A stretch of 38,623 nt of DNA from a virus. The position numbers and the translations under genes are program-made. Below are positions 30,217-38,623 of the stretch, one piece after another (position 1 is the stretch's first letter; the number at the start of each line of letters is the position of its first letter). The notes under the pieces were generated by a model. That model was not told the origin of the DNA and ran no database searches. It saw only the letters and a list, made by a program, of their open reading frames with translations. Where the stretch lies: positions 1 through 38,623 of the IMG/VR virus record IMGVR_UViG_3300020450_000046, one strand, 5' to 3'.

Positions 30217-30244
30217 TAAACCCCACTTTTTTGTGGGGTTTTTT
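30217..30244 (+). terminator. intrinsic terminator
   Basis: CCCCAC-TTTTTT-GTGGGG (30221-30238), with A residues before and a T run after. It closes the small membrane protein unit. An in-frame ATG upstream of the polymerase gene lies inside this hairpin and is not used as a start. Confidence 0.93.
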
Positions 30245-30253
30245 ATATTTATA
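30245..30253 (+). promoter_or_regulatory. ATATTTATA motif, candidate late promoter
   Basis: Exact match right after the terminator and 18 bp before the polymerase ATG at 30272. Confidence 0.5.
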
Positions 30254-30271
30254 TATATAAAGGTTATATCT

Positions 30272-31933
30272 ATGCAACACCCACTTACTTGGTTATTCGA
30301 AAGACCGTATCCTACCAAACCACAGTATGTTAAAAGATTAAAAGAAGAACTTAAAATAATCAAAGCTAAAAACTTTGAAGAAACTTATAGACAAGTTCAC
30401 ACAATCATACAAATTATAAAAAGAAACGATTCACTTTGGTTACTTCGTGGTAGTGGTGCTTCATCTCTTGTTGCTTACCTTATGGGAATACATGATATAG
30501 ACCCAATCAAAGAAAACATACCATTAGAAAGATTCTTAAATTGGACACGAGAGGACCAACCTGATTTCGATATCGATGTTCCATATGATATCAGAGATTC
30601 TATCTTAGAACAAGTTGGTGAAGAATATCCTAATATGGTAAGTAGGATTTCAAACAGAGTTATGTATTCTGAGAAAACTGCATTACGAGAAGCAATCAGA
30701 CAATGTGGTTATAGAAAGTTTGTACCCAAATATTTTAAAGTAGAAAAAATATTCAAAGATAAAAAAACCCAAAAGAAGTGTTATGAGATTGCGAATCAGC
30801 TGATGGGTAAACAAAGAAACTGGTCTAAACATTGTGGTGGTATTGTAATATGGAAAGAGGGGATACCTGAAGATTTAATTTTAAAAGAGAATCAGATTGC
30901 AGTTGACAAGTATGATGTAGAAGATAACAATTGGATTAAGATTGATTTACTTTGTAATAGAGGTTTAGCACAATTAAGAGAATTAGATTGTGAAACTAAA
31001 CTTTGTGATTACCCAATCGATGATGAACTTACATCACAACTTTTATGTAGAGGTGATGTATTAGGATTGACACAATCAGAAAGTAGAACAATGAGAAAAA
31101 CTATTCTTGCTCTACAACCTAAAACAATGTATGATGTTGCACTTGCTCTTGCATTAATCAGACCAGCAGCTGCTGATGGTGGTAGAAAAGCAAGTTACTT
31201 TAGAGAAGGTAAAGCAAAGTTTATCTATGATGAAGATGCACTAACATTTATATCATCAACACTTGGTTGTTCACTTTCACAAGCAGATAGATACAGAAGA
31301 GGATTTAAGAATTGTAACAAAAAAATTATGGATGAGTTTAAATCTAAAATAAAAGATGAATCTATTTGGAAAGAACTAACTCATCTTAGAAAGTATTCTT
31401 TTGCAAAAGGACACTCACTTGCTTATGGTCAAATGGTATGGGCTCTTGCATACCATAAAGTTCGTAGACCCAAAGAGTTTTGGCAATCAACTCTAAAACA
31501 CAATCAATCTTCATATAAAAAATGGGTTCATCGTAGAGAGGCATTAGATAGTGGTGTATGGATTCGTAATCAAGAGAGAGGGAGTTCATACGACCAGTTT
31601 ACTAAAACAGGTTGGTGGGATTCATATTCATTCTTACCAAAGATGGGAGCTGAAACAGAAGGTAATCAAGTTTGGTTTAATGGTATAGTTGGTAACTTTA
31701 GAAAACTTCGTAGAGGTAAATGGAATTGTGTTCTAATGACAGTTGGAGTTGATAATGGTAAATACCTTGATTTGATTATAAATAAAAAGTTTCCTTTCGG
31801 TTATTATACTTGTATTGAAGGTTGGGGATTTCAAAAAACTGAACATAATTCTACACATATTGAGGTACAAGATTTCAGATGCTACAACCTACATGGTAGT
31901 ACAGAACACAAAATGGAAAAGTTCTTTAAATAA
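30272..31933 (+). CDS. compact family C (DnaE-like) DNA polymerase
   Basis: I chose ATG 30272 (M-Q-H-P-L-T-W), giving 553 residues. The core of bacterial DNA polymerase III alpha is present: R59-G-S-G-A-S-S-L-V-A-Y with I-D-P and E-R-F-L; P97-D-F-D-I-D102 with D100 and D102 in the position of catalytic D401 and D403 of E. coli; I-D225-L-L in the position of D555; G-D-V-L-G-L-T-Q-S-E-S-R-T-M-R; A-L-I-R-P; F-A-K-G-H-S-L-A-Y. A final region (about 470-553) could be an OB fold. The PHP domain, much of the C-terminal region and the beta-binding end are missing. Full DnaE is about 1160 residues. Confidence 0.85.
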   Translation: MQHPLTWLFERPYPTKPQYVKRLKEELKIIKAKNFEETYRQVHTIIQIIKRNDSLWLLRGSGASSLVAYLMGIHDIDPIKENIPLERFLNWTREDQPDFDIDVPYDIRDSILEQVGEEYPNMVSRISNRVMYSEKTALREAIRQCGYRKFVPKYFKVEKIFKDKKTQKKCYEIANQLMGKQRNWSKHCGGIVIWKEGIPEDLILKENQIAVDKYDVEDNNWIKIDLLCNRGLAQLRELDCETKLCDYPIDDELTSQLLCRGDVLGLTQSESRTMRKTILALQPKTMYDVALALALIRPAAADGGRKASYFREGKAKFIYDEDALTFISSTLGCSLSQADRYRRGFKNCNKKIMDEFKSKIKDESIWKELTHLRKYSFAKGHSLAYGQMVWALAYHKVRRPKEFWQSTLKHNQSSYKKWVHRREALDSGVWIRNQERGSSYDQFTKTGWWDSYSFLPKMGAETEGNQVWFNGIVGNFRKLRRGKWNCVLMTVGVDNGKYLDLIINKKFPFGYYTCIEGWGFQKTEHNSTHIEVQDFRCYNLHGSTEHKMEKFFK

Positions 31934-31951
31934 TAAGATTTTTCATTTACC

Positions 31952-31960
31952 ATATTTATA
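31952..31960 (+). promoter_or_regulatory. ATATTTATA motif, candidate late promoter
   Basis: Exact match 22 bp before the ATG at 31983, the first gene of the baseplate module. Confidence 0.5.
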
Positions 31961-31982
31961 TACAACATAATATGGTATAATC

Positions 31983-32393
31983 ATGAGTACAAATTTTGAA
32001 TTATTTCCTGGCAAAAACCTAAGTGGATTGTTTGAAGATATCTATGATAATCAGAAAAACAAGAAACAAAGGATATCAGAACTTATTGCTGAAATGAAAA
32101 AAATAATTAGACATTCTGGTGATATGGCAGTGATAGGCCCAATAATAAAAGATTTAGTTGATACTTCAGTTAGAAACGATGAAGCATTATTAAAGATGGC
32201 AGCAATTGCACAAAGAATGATTGCTTCTAAAGATAAAACAGATGGAGATACAGGTTTCTTGACTGATAAAGAAAAAGAACAATTACTACAACAATTAGAA
32301 GATACAGTTTACGAAGTAGAAAATGAAAAAACCAAAGTTGATGATTTAACTAACGAAGTTGAAGAATTAAAACAAAAAGTAAACAATGAGTAG
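31983..32393 (+). CDS. hypothetical protein of the baseplate module (136 aa)
   Basis: A mainly helical protein. Residues 25-85 include MAVIGPIIKDLVDTSVRNDE. Residues 95-135 are a strong coiled coil (QLEDTVYEVENEKTKVDDLT). It heads the tail gene cluster behind a candidate late promoter and overlaps the spike-like gene by 8 bp. A tail assembly role is inferred from context only. Confidence 0.65.
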   Translation: MSTNFELFPGKNLSGLFEDIYDNQKNKKQRISELIAEMKKIIRHSGDMAVIGPIIKDLVDTSVRNDEALLKMAAIAQRMIASKDKTDGDTGFLTDKEKEQLLQQLEDTVYEVENEKTKVDDLTNEVEELKQKVNNE

Positions 32394-33624
32394 AAGAATT
32401 CTATCACAAATACAAAGAAGTAATAAGAAAAGAGTAAACAAACCTCTTGGTTTAGGTATTGTAATGGATGTTGTATTAGATGGAGATTCTGAAGCAATAA
32501 AATCATTACAAAATCCAGCTGAAGGTAAAGCAGATAAAAATTTTAGTTTAATAGGTGCTGCAAAAATAAGAAAGTTAGATGATACATCTTCAAGTACAGA
32601 TAACTTAAGATATTATAGACCAGAGGATTATTCATTTATAGATTTACCTATCATTGGTGAAATAGTACAATTAATGACTAACGAAACTGGTGGTGTAGTT
32701 TACAAAAGAATAATTTCACCAAACCTAAATACAGGTAATGCAAAAATAAATGTTGAAGCAACTTATCTTTCTACCGATGAAGGTGATGGAGGTAACGCAA
32801 AGGACTATTCACAAACTTCACAAACAGGTACAACTAATAAAGAAAATAGTACATCAACTGATAATGAAACATTTGGTGAATATTTTACAAAGAACCAAGT
32901 TAATCATTTAAAACTATTTGAGGGTGATAAAGTAATACAAACAAGATTTGGACAATCAATAAGATTTAGTGGATACAACAATGAAGAAAATTCATTTGCT
33001 CCATCAATTATAATCAGAAATAGACAGGGAAGTAAATCATTAAACGATTTAAAGATAGGAGATTTTCACGAAGAAAACTTTGTTGATGATGGTTCAACCA
33101 TCGCGTTAACAAGTGGAGAAAAACTTTTAGCATTTACACCTGGTACAGTTGATACTCCATTAGAAACAGAACCAATATATGCAGAAGAGCCTGAATTAAA
33201 AGGCACAGACCAAGCCTTAATAAATAGCGGTAGAATAATATTATCAGCAAAAGATTCTGAAATGTTATTTTATTCAAAGGGTAATTATTCATTTATATCA
33301 GATGGTAAACTAACAATTGATAATGGATTAGATGGTGCTGATATGGATTTCAATGGTGATGTTTTAATTACAACTAACGATAATGATTTTAAAATACTTG
33401 GTGGTAGTGGTGAGATATTCCTTAATACAGAAGAAACAAAAGAACCTTTAGTAAGAGGACAAGTATTAGTTGACTTAATGGGTGAACTAATTGATGCTAT
33501 TAACAATCAAATATTTTCTACACCTGCAGGCCCTTCAGCAGTAGGCCCAAACAACAAAGGGGATTTTAATAAGATAAAAAATAGATTAGAAACATTCCTA
33601 TCTACCCTTAACTATACGGAGTAA
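32386..33624 (+). CDS. baseplate central spike-like structural protein
   Basis: A 412-residue protein. An OB-like N-terminal part (G-L-G-I-V-M-D-V-V-L-D and later I-D-L-P-I-I-G-E-I-V) is followed by FEGDKVIQTRFGQSIRFSG and S-I-I-I-R-N-R-Q, a pattern seen in gp5-like spike proteins of marine T4-like phages. The C-terminal part has repeats of short beta strands, suggesting a trimeric beta helix. No lysozyme domain is present. The peptidoglycan enzyme appears to be the next gene. Confidence 0.65.
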   Translation: MSRRILSQIQRSNKKRVNKPLGLGIVMDVVLDGDSEAIKSLQNPAEGKADKNFSLIGAAKIRKLDDTSSSTDNLRYYRPEDYSFIDLPIIGEIVQLMTNETGGVVYKRIISPNLNTGNAKINVEATYLSTDEGDGGNAKDYSQTSQTGTTNKENSTSTDNETFGEYFTKNQVNHLKLFEGDKVIQTRFGQSIRFSGYNNEENSFAPSIIIRNRQGSKSLNDLKIGDFHEENFVDDGSTIALTSGEKLLAFTPGTVDTPLETEPIYAEEPELKGTDQALINSGRIILSAKDSEMLFYSKGNYSFISDGKLTIDNGLDGADMDFNGDVLITTNDNDFKILGGSGEIFLNTEETKEPLVRGQVLVDLMGELIDAINNQIFSTPAGPSAVGPNNKGDFNKIKNRLETFLSTLNYTE

Positions 33625-33627
33625 ATT

Positions 33628-35013
33628 ATGTCTTGGAGTTTATTCAAACAAAATATGTTGTCCTTTATGCAAGGACAAACTACTGTTAATGGTGAAACAG
33701 TAAACACTTCTAAAAAAGTAGATTCCTATAAAGATTTTGCAAAAAAAATTACCGATGAGTATCATAGTTGTATGCTACGAGGATTCCAACAACCATCGAT
33801 AGTTGGTAGTATTATTATTGGAAAAGGAAATACTGATTTGATGCGAACATTAGTTGAAACAGCTTGTCTAAAAGCATTAAATGTAAAAAAAGGAAATCAT
33901 AATTTTATAGATGATATAGGAACTGCGGTACAAAGTGGATATTGGGTTGGTGCAGAAATGTCACTTATACCACCATTGCAACCTGTATTTGGTGCTATAT
34001 ATAACATAGCAGTGGCATCTGCTGTTGTAAGTAATCCTGGTACATGGTCTAAAATAGGTAAAACACAGCCAGTAAATGATGCAAATATCTTTTTAGATAT
34101 TTTAATATCAGGTATGAAAATACACTTAACTACTATAAGTGGTACTTACTTTGTAAGTCAAGCAGCATATCCTGGTGCACCAATAACAATTGCACCTGGT
34201 TTTCTACCATATGTTGGATATAATATTATTCCTTCAGCTTCACCACCACAAAGACCACCAAGGCCTCAACCACAACCACAAGAAAAAACAGTAGAAGAAT
34301 TATTAAACGAAATTGCAGATGATAACAATACAGCTGAAGGTGCAAAGGATGCAATCAAAGCTGTTGGTTCTGTTGAATTTTTATCAGATGAAGGTCAAGA
34401 TGCAGGGCCACAAATAGAAGAAGTAAAAACAGAATTAGCAAAAACAGTAACAGCACCACCACCAGTAAGTACAACTGCAGAACAAATTGATGGAACAAAT
34501 GATTTAGAAGGAGAAGCAGTTGAGTGTGGAGCTAAACTTGATTATGAAGAAAACTTTACAAATGATGTAAGGTTAAGAACACTATCTTTAGATTGTACAT
34601 TCCCTCACAAGTTAAAAGAACAAAGAGGTCTTACAGTTGAGGATATTGTATGTAATCTAAAAGCAGTTGCTCAAAATTTAGTACAACCTATAAAAGAAAA
34701 ATATCCTAATGTAAGAATTAATTCAGGCTTTAGAGGAACACCATCCATACCTGGTGGAGTTTCACAACATGAAAAAGGTGAAGCCATTGATATACAATTT
34801 GATGGTATAACTCCTTTAGGATATTTACCTATAACTGAATGGATAGTAAACAATGTTGCATTTGACCAAATAATATTTGAACATGGTAACTCTATTTGGT
34901 TACACATATCATATAAAAGAATAGGAACTAATAGAAAGAAAAAACTTACAATGATTAAAAAAGGTGGTAGAACTACCTACGAAGCAGGTATAAAATGTTA
35001 TTACAATTATTAA
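33628..35013 (+). CDS. tail protein with C-terminal M15 peptidase domain
   Basis: A 461-residue protein. The N-terminal 205 residues are of unknown fold. A Pro-rich linker (PPQRPPRPQPQPQ) follows, then an acidic stretch, then an M15 D-Ala-D-Ala carboxypeptidase/endopeptidase domain (about 350-440). The zinc triad is H381 (SQHEKG), D388 (AIDIQF) and H426 (WLHISY). It would cut cell-wall peptides, probably at the tail tip during entry, replacing the T4 gp5 lysozyme. It lies between spike-like and gp25 genes. Confidence 0.82.
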   Translation: MSWSLFKQNMLSFMQGQTTVNGETVNTSKKVDSYKDFAKKITDEYHSCMLRGFQQPSIVGSIIIGKGNTDLMRTLVETACLKALNVKKGNHNFIDDIGTAVQSGYWVGAEMSLIPPLQPVFGAIYNIAVASAVVSNPGTWSKIGKTQPVNDANIFLDILISGMKIHLTTISGTYFVSQAAYPGAPITIAPGFLPYVGYNIIPSASPPQRPPRPQPQPQEKTVEELLNEIADDNNTAEGAKDAIKAVGSVEFLSDEGQDAGPQIEEVKTELAKTVTAPPPVSTTAEQIDGTNDLEGEAVECGAKLDYEENFTNDVRLRTLSLDCTFPHKLKEQRGLTVEDIVCNLKAVAQNLVQPIKEKYPNVRINSGFRGTPSIPGGVSQHEKGEAIDIQFDGITPLGYLPITEWIVNNVAFDQIIFEHGNSIWLHISYKRIGTNRKKKLTMIKKGGRTTYEAGIKCYYNY

Positions 35014-35035
35014 AAACTATAAAATAGATAATAAT

Positions 35036-35044
35036 ATATTTATA
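35036..35044 (+). promoter_or_regulatory. ATATTTATA motif, candidate late promoter
   Basis: Exact match in the 54-bp gap, 23 bp before the ATG at 35068. Confidence 0.45.
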
Positions 35045-35067
35045 TTAGTAAGGAAAATAAAAGAATT

Positions 35068-35628
35068 ATGAATACCAAACAATTAGTAAAAGTTATCAAA
35101 ACATTAGTAGAAGTTGAAGTGGCAAAAAAACACGAAGATTTTCTAACAAAAACTTTTCCTAAAATTTTAAAGGAAGAAGTAAAAAATATGAAGGGAGGTA
35201 TTGAAACTCCCATACAAGAAGCAATTCAACAAACAGAGGTAGACCCTTTTGAACAAGCTGAACTTGCTTTACAAGAAGAAAGAACACAGCCTAAAAAACA
35301 CTTCACAAAAAATGAAGCAATTAATGAGGCGTTAAATAATACAAAACCATTTACAGCTGCTCAAAGAAAGGGTGGAGTTGAACAAAAATCAGTATTAGAT
35401 AAATTTCAACCTGTAAATGAAAACATGGATAAGACAGTTTCATTTAACCAACAAGGTGCTGGAGCTGGAGTAGAAGGAATGAGAGCAAGTATGGCCGCTC
35501 AAATGGGTTATGGAGATGTTAAACAACAACCAAGCAAAACTGGTCTTGGTGTTAAAACAGGATTACCTGGTTTAGATAGAATTCTAAATAGGGATAATTC
35601 AGCACTTGTAAAAAAGTTTAAAAGGTAA
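35068..35628 (+). CDS. hypothetical protein of the baseplate module (186 aa)
   Basis: The N-terminal 60 residues are helical. The middle is Gln/Glu-rich. The C-terminus is flexible and Gly-rich and ends KKFKR. The composition suits a small structural or chaperone protein. It has no recognised family. It lies 8 bp before gp25. Confidence 0.6.
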   Translation: MNTKQLVKVIKTLVEVEVAKKHEDFLTKTFPKILKEEVKNMKGGIETPIQEAIQQTEVDPFEQAELALQEERTQPKKHFTKNEAINEALNNTKPFTAAQRKGGVEQKSVLDKFQPVNENMDKTVSFNQQGAGAGVEGMRASMAAQMGYGDVKQQPSKTGLGVKTGLPGLDRILNRDNSALVKKFKR

Positions 35629-35636
35629 ATATTTAG

Positions 35637-36068
35637 ATGGCATTTGTATTAGATAAAAAAGTAGTAAAAGATACACAAGAGTTTAACGACTTTGCGTATG
35701 GTATAACATTACCAGTCCAAAGAGGAAATACTGGTATGTTTAGGCAGGCTTTTTCATCATTTGAACAAGCAAAAGCAAACTTAAAAAATCTACTAATGAC
35801 ATCTAAAGGTGAAAGAATTTTACAACCAAACTTTGGAACAGGTTTAAAAACATTATTGTTCGAACAGGCTGATGATAAATTAGCTGAAAATATTGAAAAG
35901 GTTATAACAAGTAGTGTCAATTTTTGGCTACCTTATATTACCATAGCGGAGATAGATGTAAGAATGACTGATGAAATGAAAGATAATAACAAAGCAGAAG
36001 TATCAGTTAACTTTACAGTAGGTAATCAAATTGATGTACAACAAATAACATTTAAGGTGGAAGGATAA
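35637..36068 (+). CDS. baseplate wedge protein gp25-like
   Basis: A 143-residue GPW/gp25-family protein. M-T-S-K-G-E-R-I-L-Q-P-N-F-G-T-G-L-K near residues 59-76 is the family signature. It is a component of the baseplate wedge that starts sheath assembly. It is followed 3 bp later by the gp6-like gene, as in other T4-like and contractile systems. Confidence 0.9.
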   Translation: MAFVLDKKVVKDTQEFNDFAYGITLPVQRGNTGMFRQAFSSFEQAKANLKNLLMTSKGERILQPNFGTGLKTLLFEQADDKLAENIEKVITSSVNFWLPYITIAEIDVRMTDEMKDNNKAEVSVNFTVGNQIDVQQITFKVEG

Positions 36069-36071
36069 GAT

Positions 36072-38084
36072 ATGCCATTAAATAGTATTACAAGAAAGAC
36101 AAACCAAGGTAGAGATATCAAGTATATCAATAAAGATTTTTCTAAGTTTAGAAAAAATTTAATTGAATACGCAAAAACATATTTCCCAAAAACATATACT
36201 GATTTTAATGAATCATCACCAGGTATGATGTTCATTGAAATGGCATCTTATGTAGGTGATGTTTTATCTTACTATGTTGATGATACACTTAAAGAATCAT
36301 TAATGGTATTTGCTGAGGATAAAAAAAATGTCCTTGCATTATCTGAATATTTAGGATATAAACCAAAAGTAACTTCACCTGCTATTACAAGTTTAGCGGT
36401 TTACCAATTAGTACCAAGAATTGGAAGTGGTGATACAATTAGACCAGATTCAAAATATTATTTAAGAATCAAAGAAGGTATGGTTGTTGAAAGTGAGGAT
36501 GGAATACAATTTAGAACAACTGAGTTAGTTGATTTCAATGTAGAAGAAGATAGAGAGATTTCTGTTTATGAGACAAATGGAGCAAATGAACCAACTAAGT
36601 ATCTTGTAAAGAAATTTGTAAATGCAATATCAGCTGAATTAAAAACAGTTAATATATCATTTGGAACACCACAACAATTTTCAAAAATAAATTTAGCAGA
36701 AGATAATGTAATCGATATACAAGATGTAAGAGATTCAAATGGAAACAAATGGTATAAAGTTCCTTATCTTGCACAAGAAATGGTTTTTGTAGATTACCCA
36801 ACATCAGAACAAACTGATAAGGATTTACAACAATTTAAAGACTCAGTACCAAATATATTACAAGTAATAAAAACTTCAAGAAGATTTACTACAAGAGTAA
36901 ATGAAGATAATACTACATCAATAGTATTTGGTGGTGGTAATCAAACTAACGATGAAACATTAATTCCTAACTTTAAAAATGTAGGTTTAGGATTAAGAAG
37001 TTCTGTTGATAGATTAGGTGCATCCTTTGACCCAGCTAACTTTCTAAAAACAAACTCATATGGACAGGCTCCATCAAACACAACACTTACAGTAAGTTAT
37101 TTAGTTGGTGGTGGTGTTGATGCAAATGTAGGTCAAGGAACAATTACTTCTATTGAAAATATTTCATTTGATGAAGATACCTCATTCTTTACTACAAATG
37201 AACAAGCATCATATAGAGAAGTAAAAAATTCAGTAGCAGTAGAAAACGAATCACCAGCAACAGGTGGAAAGGGTGCTGATACGATAGAAGAAATTAGAGA
37301 GAACGCACTATCTAACTTTGGTTCACAAAATAGAGCGGTAACAAGAAAAGATTATCAAGTAAGAGCATTATCATTACCACCTAAGTTCGGTGGTGTTGCA
37401 AAGGCATTCTGTTCACCAGATGGAGAGTTAGATTTAAATTCACCAGCATCAATTTTATCAAGTAGAGATTCATTAGAAGAATTTACAAGTTTAGTTCAAA
37501 GTTTAAGAGACAAAGATTTAACAGAACAACAAGTAAAAGATGAAGTAAGCAAGTTTCTTGGAAACAAAAAAAGTTCGATGAGTGAAAAAAATAATCCTTT
37601 TGCAATAAATCTATATGTACTTGGTTATGATTCAGATAAAAACTTATCCACACTAAATAGAGCAGTAAAAGAAAATCTTAAAACTTATTTAAGTGAATTT
37701 AGATTACTTACTGATGGTGTAAACATTATAAATGGTTTTATTATCAATATAGGTATTGATTTTGAAATTAGAGTTTTTGGTGGATATAATAAAAGACAAG
37801 TTTTAACAAGAGTAACTAACGAACTTAGAGAATACTTCAACATAGATAATTGGACATTTAATCAACCAATTAATATTTCTGAAGTTGAATTGTTAATCGC
37901 AGGTGTTGAAGGAGTATCATCAGTACCAAAGTGTGAAATCACTAACAAATGTTTAGGAAACTATTCAAACAATTCTTACAATATAAGTGATGCTACTAAA
38001 GGAAAAATGGTTTACCCATCTTTAGACCCAGCAATATTTGAAGTAAAGTTTCCAAGTAAAGATATAAGAGGGAGGGTTGTATAA
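36072..38084 (+). CDS. baseplate wedge protein gp6-like
   Basis: A 670-residue protein of the T4 gp6/baseplate J-like group. The N-terminus includes INKDFSKFRKNLIEYAKTYF and F-N-E-S-S-P-G-M-M-F-I-E-M-A-S-Y-V-G-D-V-L-S-Y-Y, which is typical of gp6. A late block (TIEEIRENALSNFGSQNRAV, then K-D-Y) is the conserved J-like motif. It forms the inner wedge ring of the baseplate. Its stop overlaps the next ATG (TAATG). Confidence 0.9.
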   Translation: MPLNSITRKTNQGRDIKYINKDFSKFRKNLIEYAKTYFPKTYTDFNESSPGMMFIEMASYVGDVLSYYVDDTLKESLMVFAEDKKNVLALSEYLGYKPKVTSPAITSLAVYQLVPRIGSGDTIRPDSKYYLRIKEGMVVESEDGIQFRTTELVDFNVEEDREISVYETNGANEPTKYLVKKFVNAISAELKTVNISFGTPQQFSKINLAEDNVIDIQDVRDSNGNKWYKVPYLAQEMVFVDYPTSEQTDKDLQQFKDSVPNILQVIKTSRRFTTRVNEDNTTSIVFGGGNQTNDETLIPNFKNVGLGLRSSVDRLGASFDPANFLKTNSYGQAPSNTTLTVSYLVGGGVDANVGQGTITSIENISFDEDTSFFTTNEQASYREVKNSVAVENESPATGGKGADTIEEIRENALSNFGSQNRAVTRKDYQVRALSLPPKFGGVAKAFCSPDGELDLNSPASILSSRDSLEEFTSLVQSLRDKDLTEQQVKDEVSKFLGNKKSSMSEKNNPFAINLYVLGYDSDKNLSTLNRAVKENLKTYLSEFRLLTDGVNIINGFIINIGIDFEIRVFGGYNKRQVLTRVTNELREYFNIDNWTFNQPINISEVELLIAGVEGVSSVPKCEITNKCLGNYSNNSYNISDATKGKMVYPSLDPAIFEVKFPSKDIRGRVV

Positions 38085-38623
38085 TGTATTATTTCGTAAC
38101 AGCATCTAAAGATAGCACAATTTATTTACAACAACCTGACCAGAATACTGGTTTAGATGAAGTACTTGAAATATCGAAAACATATTATGGTAACTTAAAA
38201 GATATTGCTCGTTCATTAATACAATTTGATGCTGCAGCACTTTCTCAATCAATAGTAAGTGGTGAGGTAACAATGAGTAATGCAGAACTATTGTTAAAAG
38301 AATGTGAATCAAATGAGATACCAGTTGATTATGAAATTTACGCCTACCCTATTTCTGAATCGTGGGATATGGGTATAGGTACAAGGTTTGATGATATATC
38401 AACAGATGGTTGTACTTGGAATCAAAGAAAAACAAATGTTAACTGGTTGATAGGTTCAGCATCACTTGTTAGTACTGGTTCATTTAATGGTAAAGGAGGT
38501 ATGTGGTACACAGGTTCATTTGCTACTCAATCATTTACATATCAATCTCATGATATCTCGATGGATGTTACTGATACATTCAGAGCATGGGTTAGTGGTT
38601 CACTTAATAACGAAGGATTTATT
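38084..38623 (+). CDS. virion protein with DNRLRE-like domain, 5' part
   Basis: Starts at the TAATG overlap with the gp6-like gene and runs off the right edge (180 codons visible). The opening YYFVTASKDSTIYLQQPDQ, then a strand ending S-L-I-Q-F-D, and later Y-A-Y-P-I-S-E-S-W with C-T-W-N-Q-R match DNRLRE domains, which are beta-sandwich modules of surface and phage proteins. It is probably a baseplate or fibre protein. Confidence 0.7.
   Translation, partial: MYYFVTASKDSTIYLQQPDQNTGLDEVLEISKTYYGNLKDIARSLIQFDAAALSQSIVSGEVTMSNAELLLKECESNEIPVDYEIYAYPISESWDMGIGTRFDDISTDGCTWNQRKTNVNWLIGSASLVSTGSFNGKGGMWYTGSFATQSFTYQSHDISMDVTDTFRAWVSGSLNNEGFI

Noticed and set aside
30233-30271. N-terminal extension of the DnaE-like polymerase
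   Set aside because: The earlier ATG lies in the terminator hairpin and before the candidate promoter, so it cannot be in the same message.

Overview
The window is a piece of a large, strictly lytic-looking tailed phage genome (T4-like myovirus organisation) whose host is most likely a Bacteroidota bacterium, probably marine Flavobacteriia. Reasons: AT-rich DNA; every gene on the + strand in tightly overlapping ATGA/TAATG operons; T4-type markers (late sigma factor gp55-like, UvsW-like helicase, PhoH, Hsp20, baseplate wedge gp25 and gp6 homologues); phage tRNAs; and seven promoters of the Bacteroidota housekeeping type (TTTG or CTTG, then exactly 20 bp, then TATATTTA/TANNTTTG). No integrase, transposase, CRISPR array or rRNA was seen.

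Layout. 1-4917: small membrane and hypothetical proteins, an Smr-domain protein, three tRNAs (Glu-UUC, Ala-UGC, Thr-UGU), a 2OG-Fe(II) oxygenase and a dCMP deaminase. 4917-10741: a probable late cassette with a 267-aa protein and a 789-aa protein ending in two tandem Hint (intein/hedgehog-like) autoprocessing domains, followed by a GT-like protein, a second 2OG-Fe(II) oxygenase and a GNAT-like protein. 10728-14955: PhoH, a sulfotransferase-like protein, 5'(3')-deoxyribonucleotidase, a lipoprotein and Hsp20 with a doubled palindromic operator. 15010-19362: a 426-aa membrane protein, an A-type Fe-S carrier, UV damage endonuclease, and a run of small membrane proteins. 19366-25279: flavodoxin-fold oxidoreductase, helicase, ThyA, a PspC-domain peptide, a compact S-adenosylmethionine synthetase, a nucleotidyltransferase and peptide deformylase. 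25296-28700: a membrane-anchored lysozyme-like protein, the gp55-like late sigma factor and a NodU/CmcH carbamoyltransferase. 28719-31933: a candidate small RNA, a DUF6174 lipoprotein, small proteins, an isolated small membrane protein and a very short family C (DnaE-like) DNA polymerase. 31952-38623: tail/baseplate module (spike-like protein, M15 peptidase protein, gp25, gp6, a DNRLRE-like protein running off the right edge).

Two promoter classes can be read from the sequence. Host-type promoters, each with an inverted repeat over the -7 element and start point, precede nucleotide-metabolism, repair and hypothetical genes. A short A/T motif, ATATTTATA, lies in the gaps ahead of structural and some other genes and is a candidate late promoter for the gp55-like sigma factor encoded at 26220-26987. 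dCMP deaminase, deoxyribonucleotidase and ThyA form a dTMP-directed nucleotide pathway. SAM synthetase, carbamoyltransferase, sulfotransferase, GT-like, GNAT-like and 2OG-oxygenase genes form an unusually rich modification toolkit. The tetranucleotide GATC appears to be entirely absent from the window, which suggests strong restriction avoidance. The features most worth following up are the tandem Hint protein, the mini DnaE polymerase, the GATC void and the two promoter systems.
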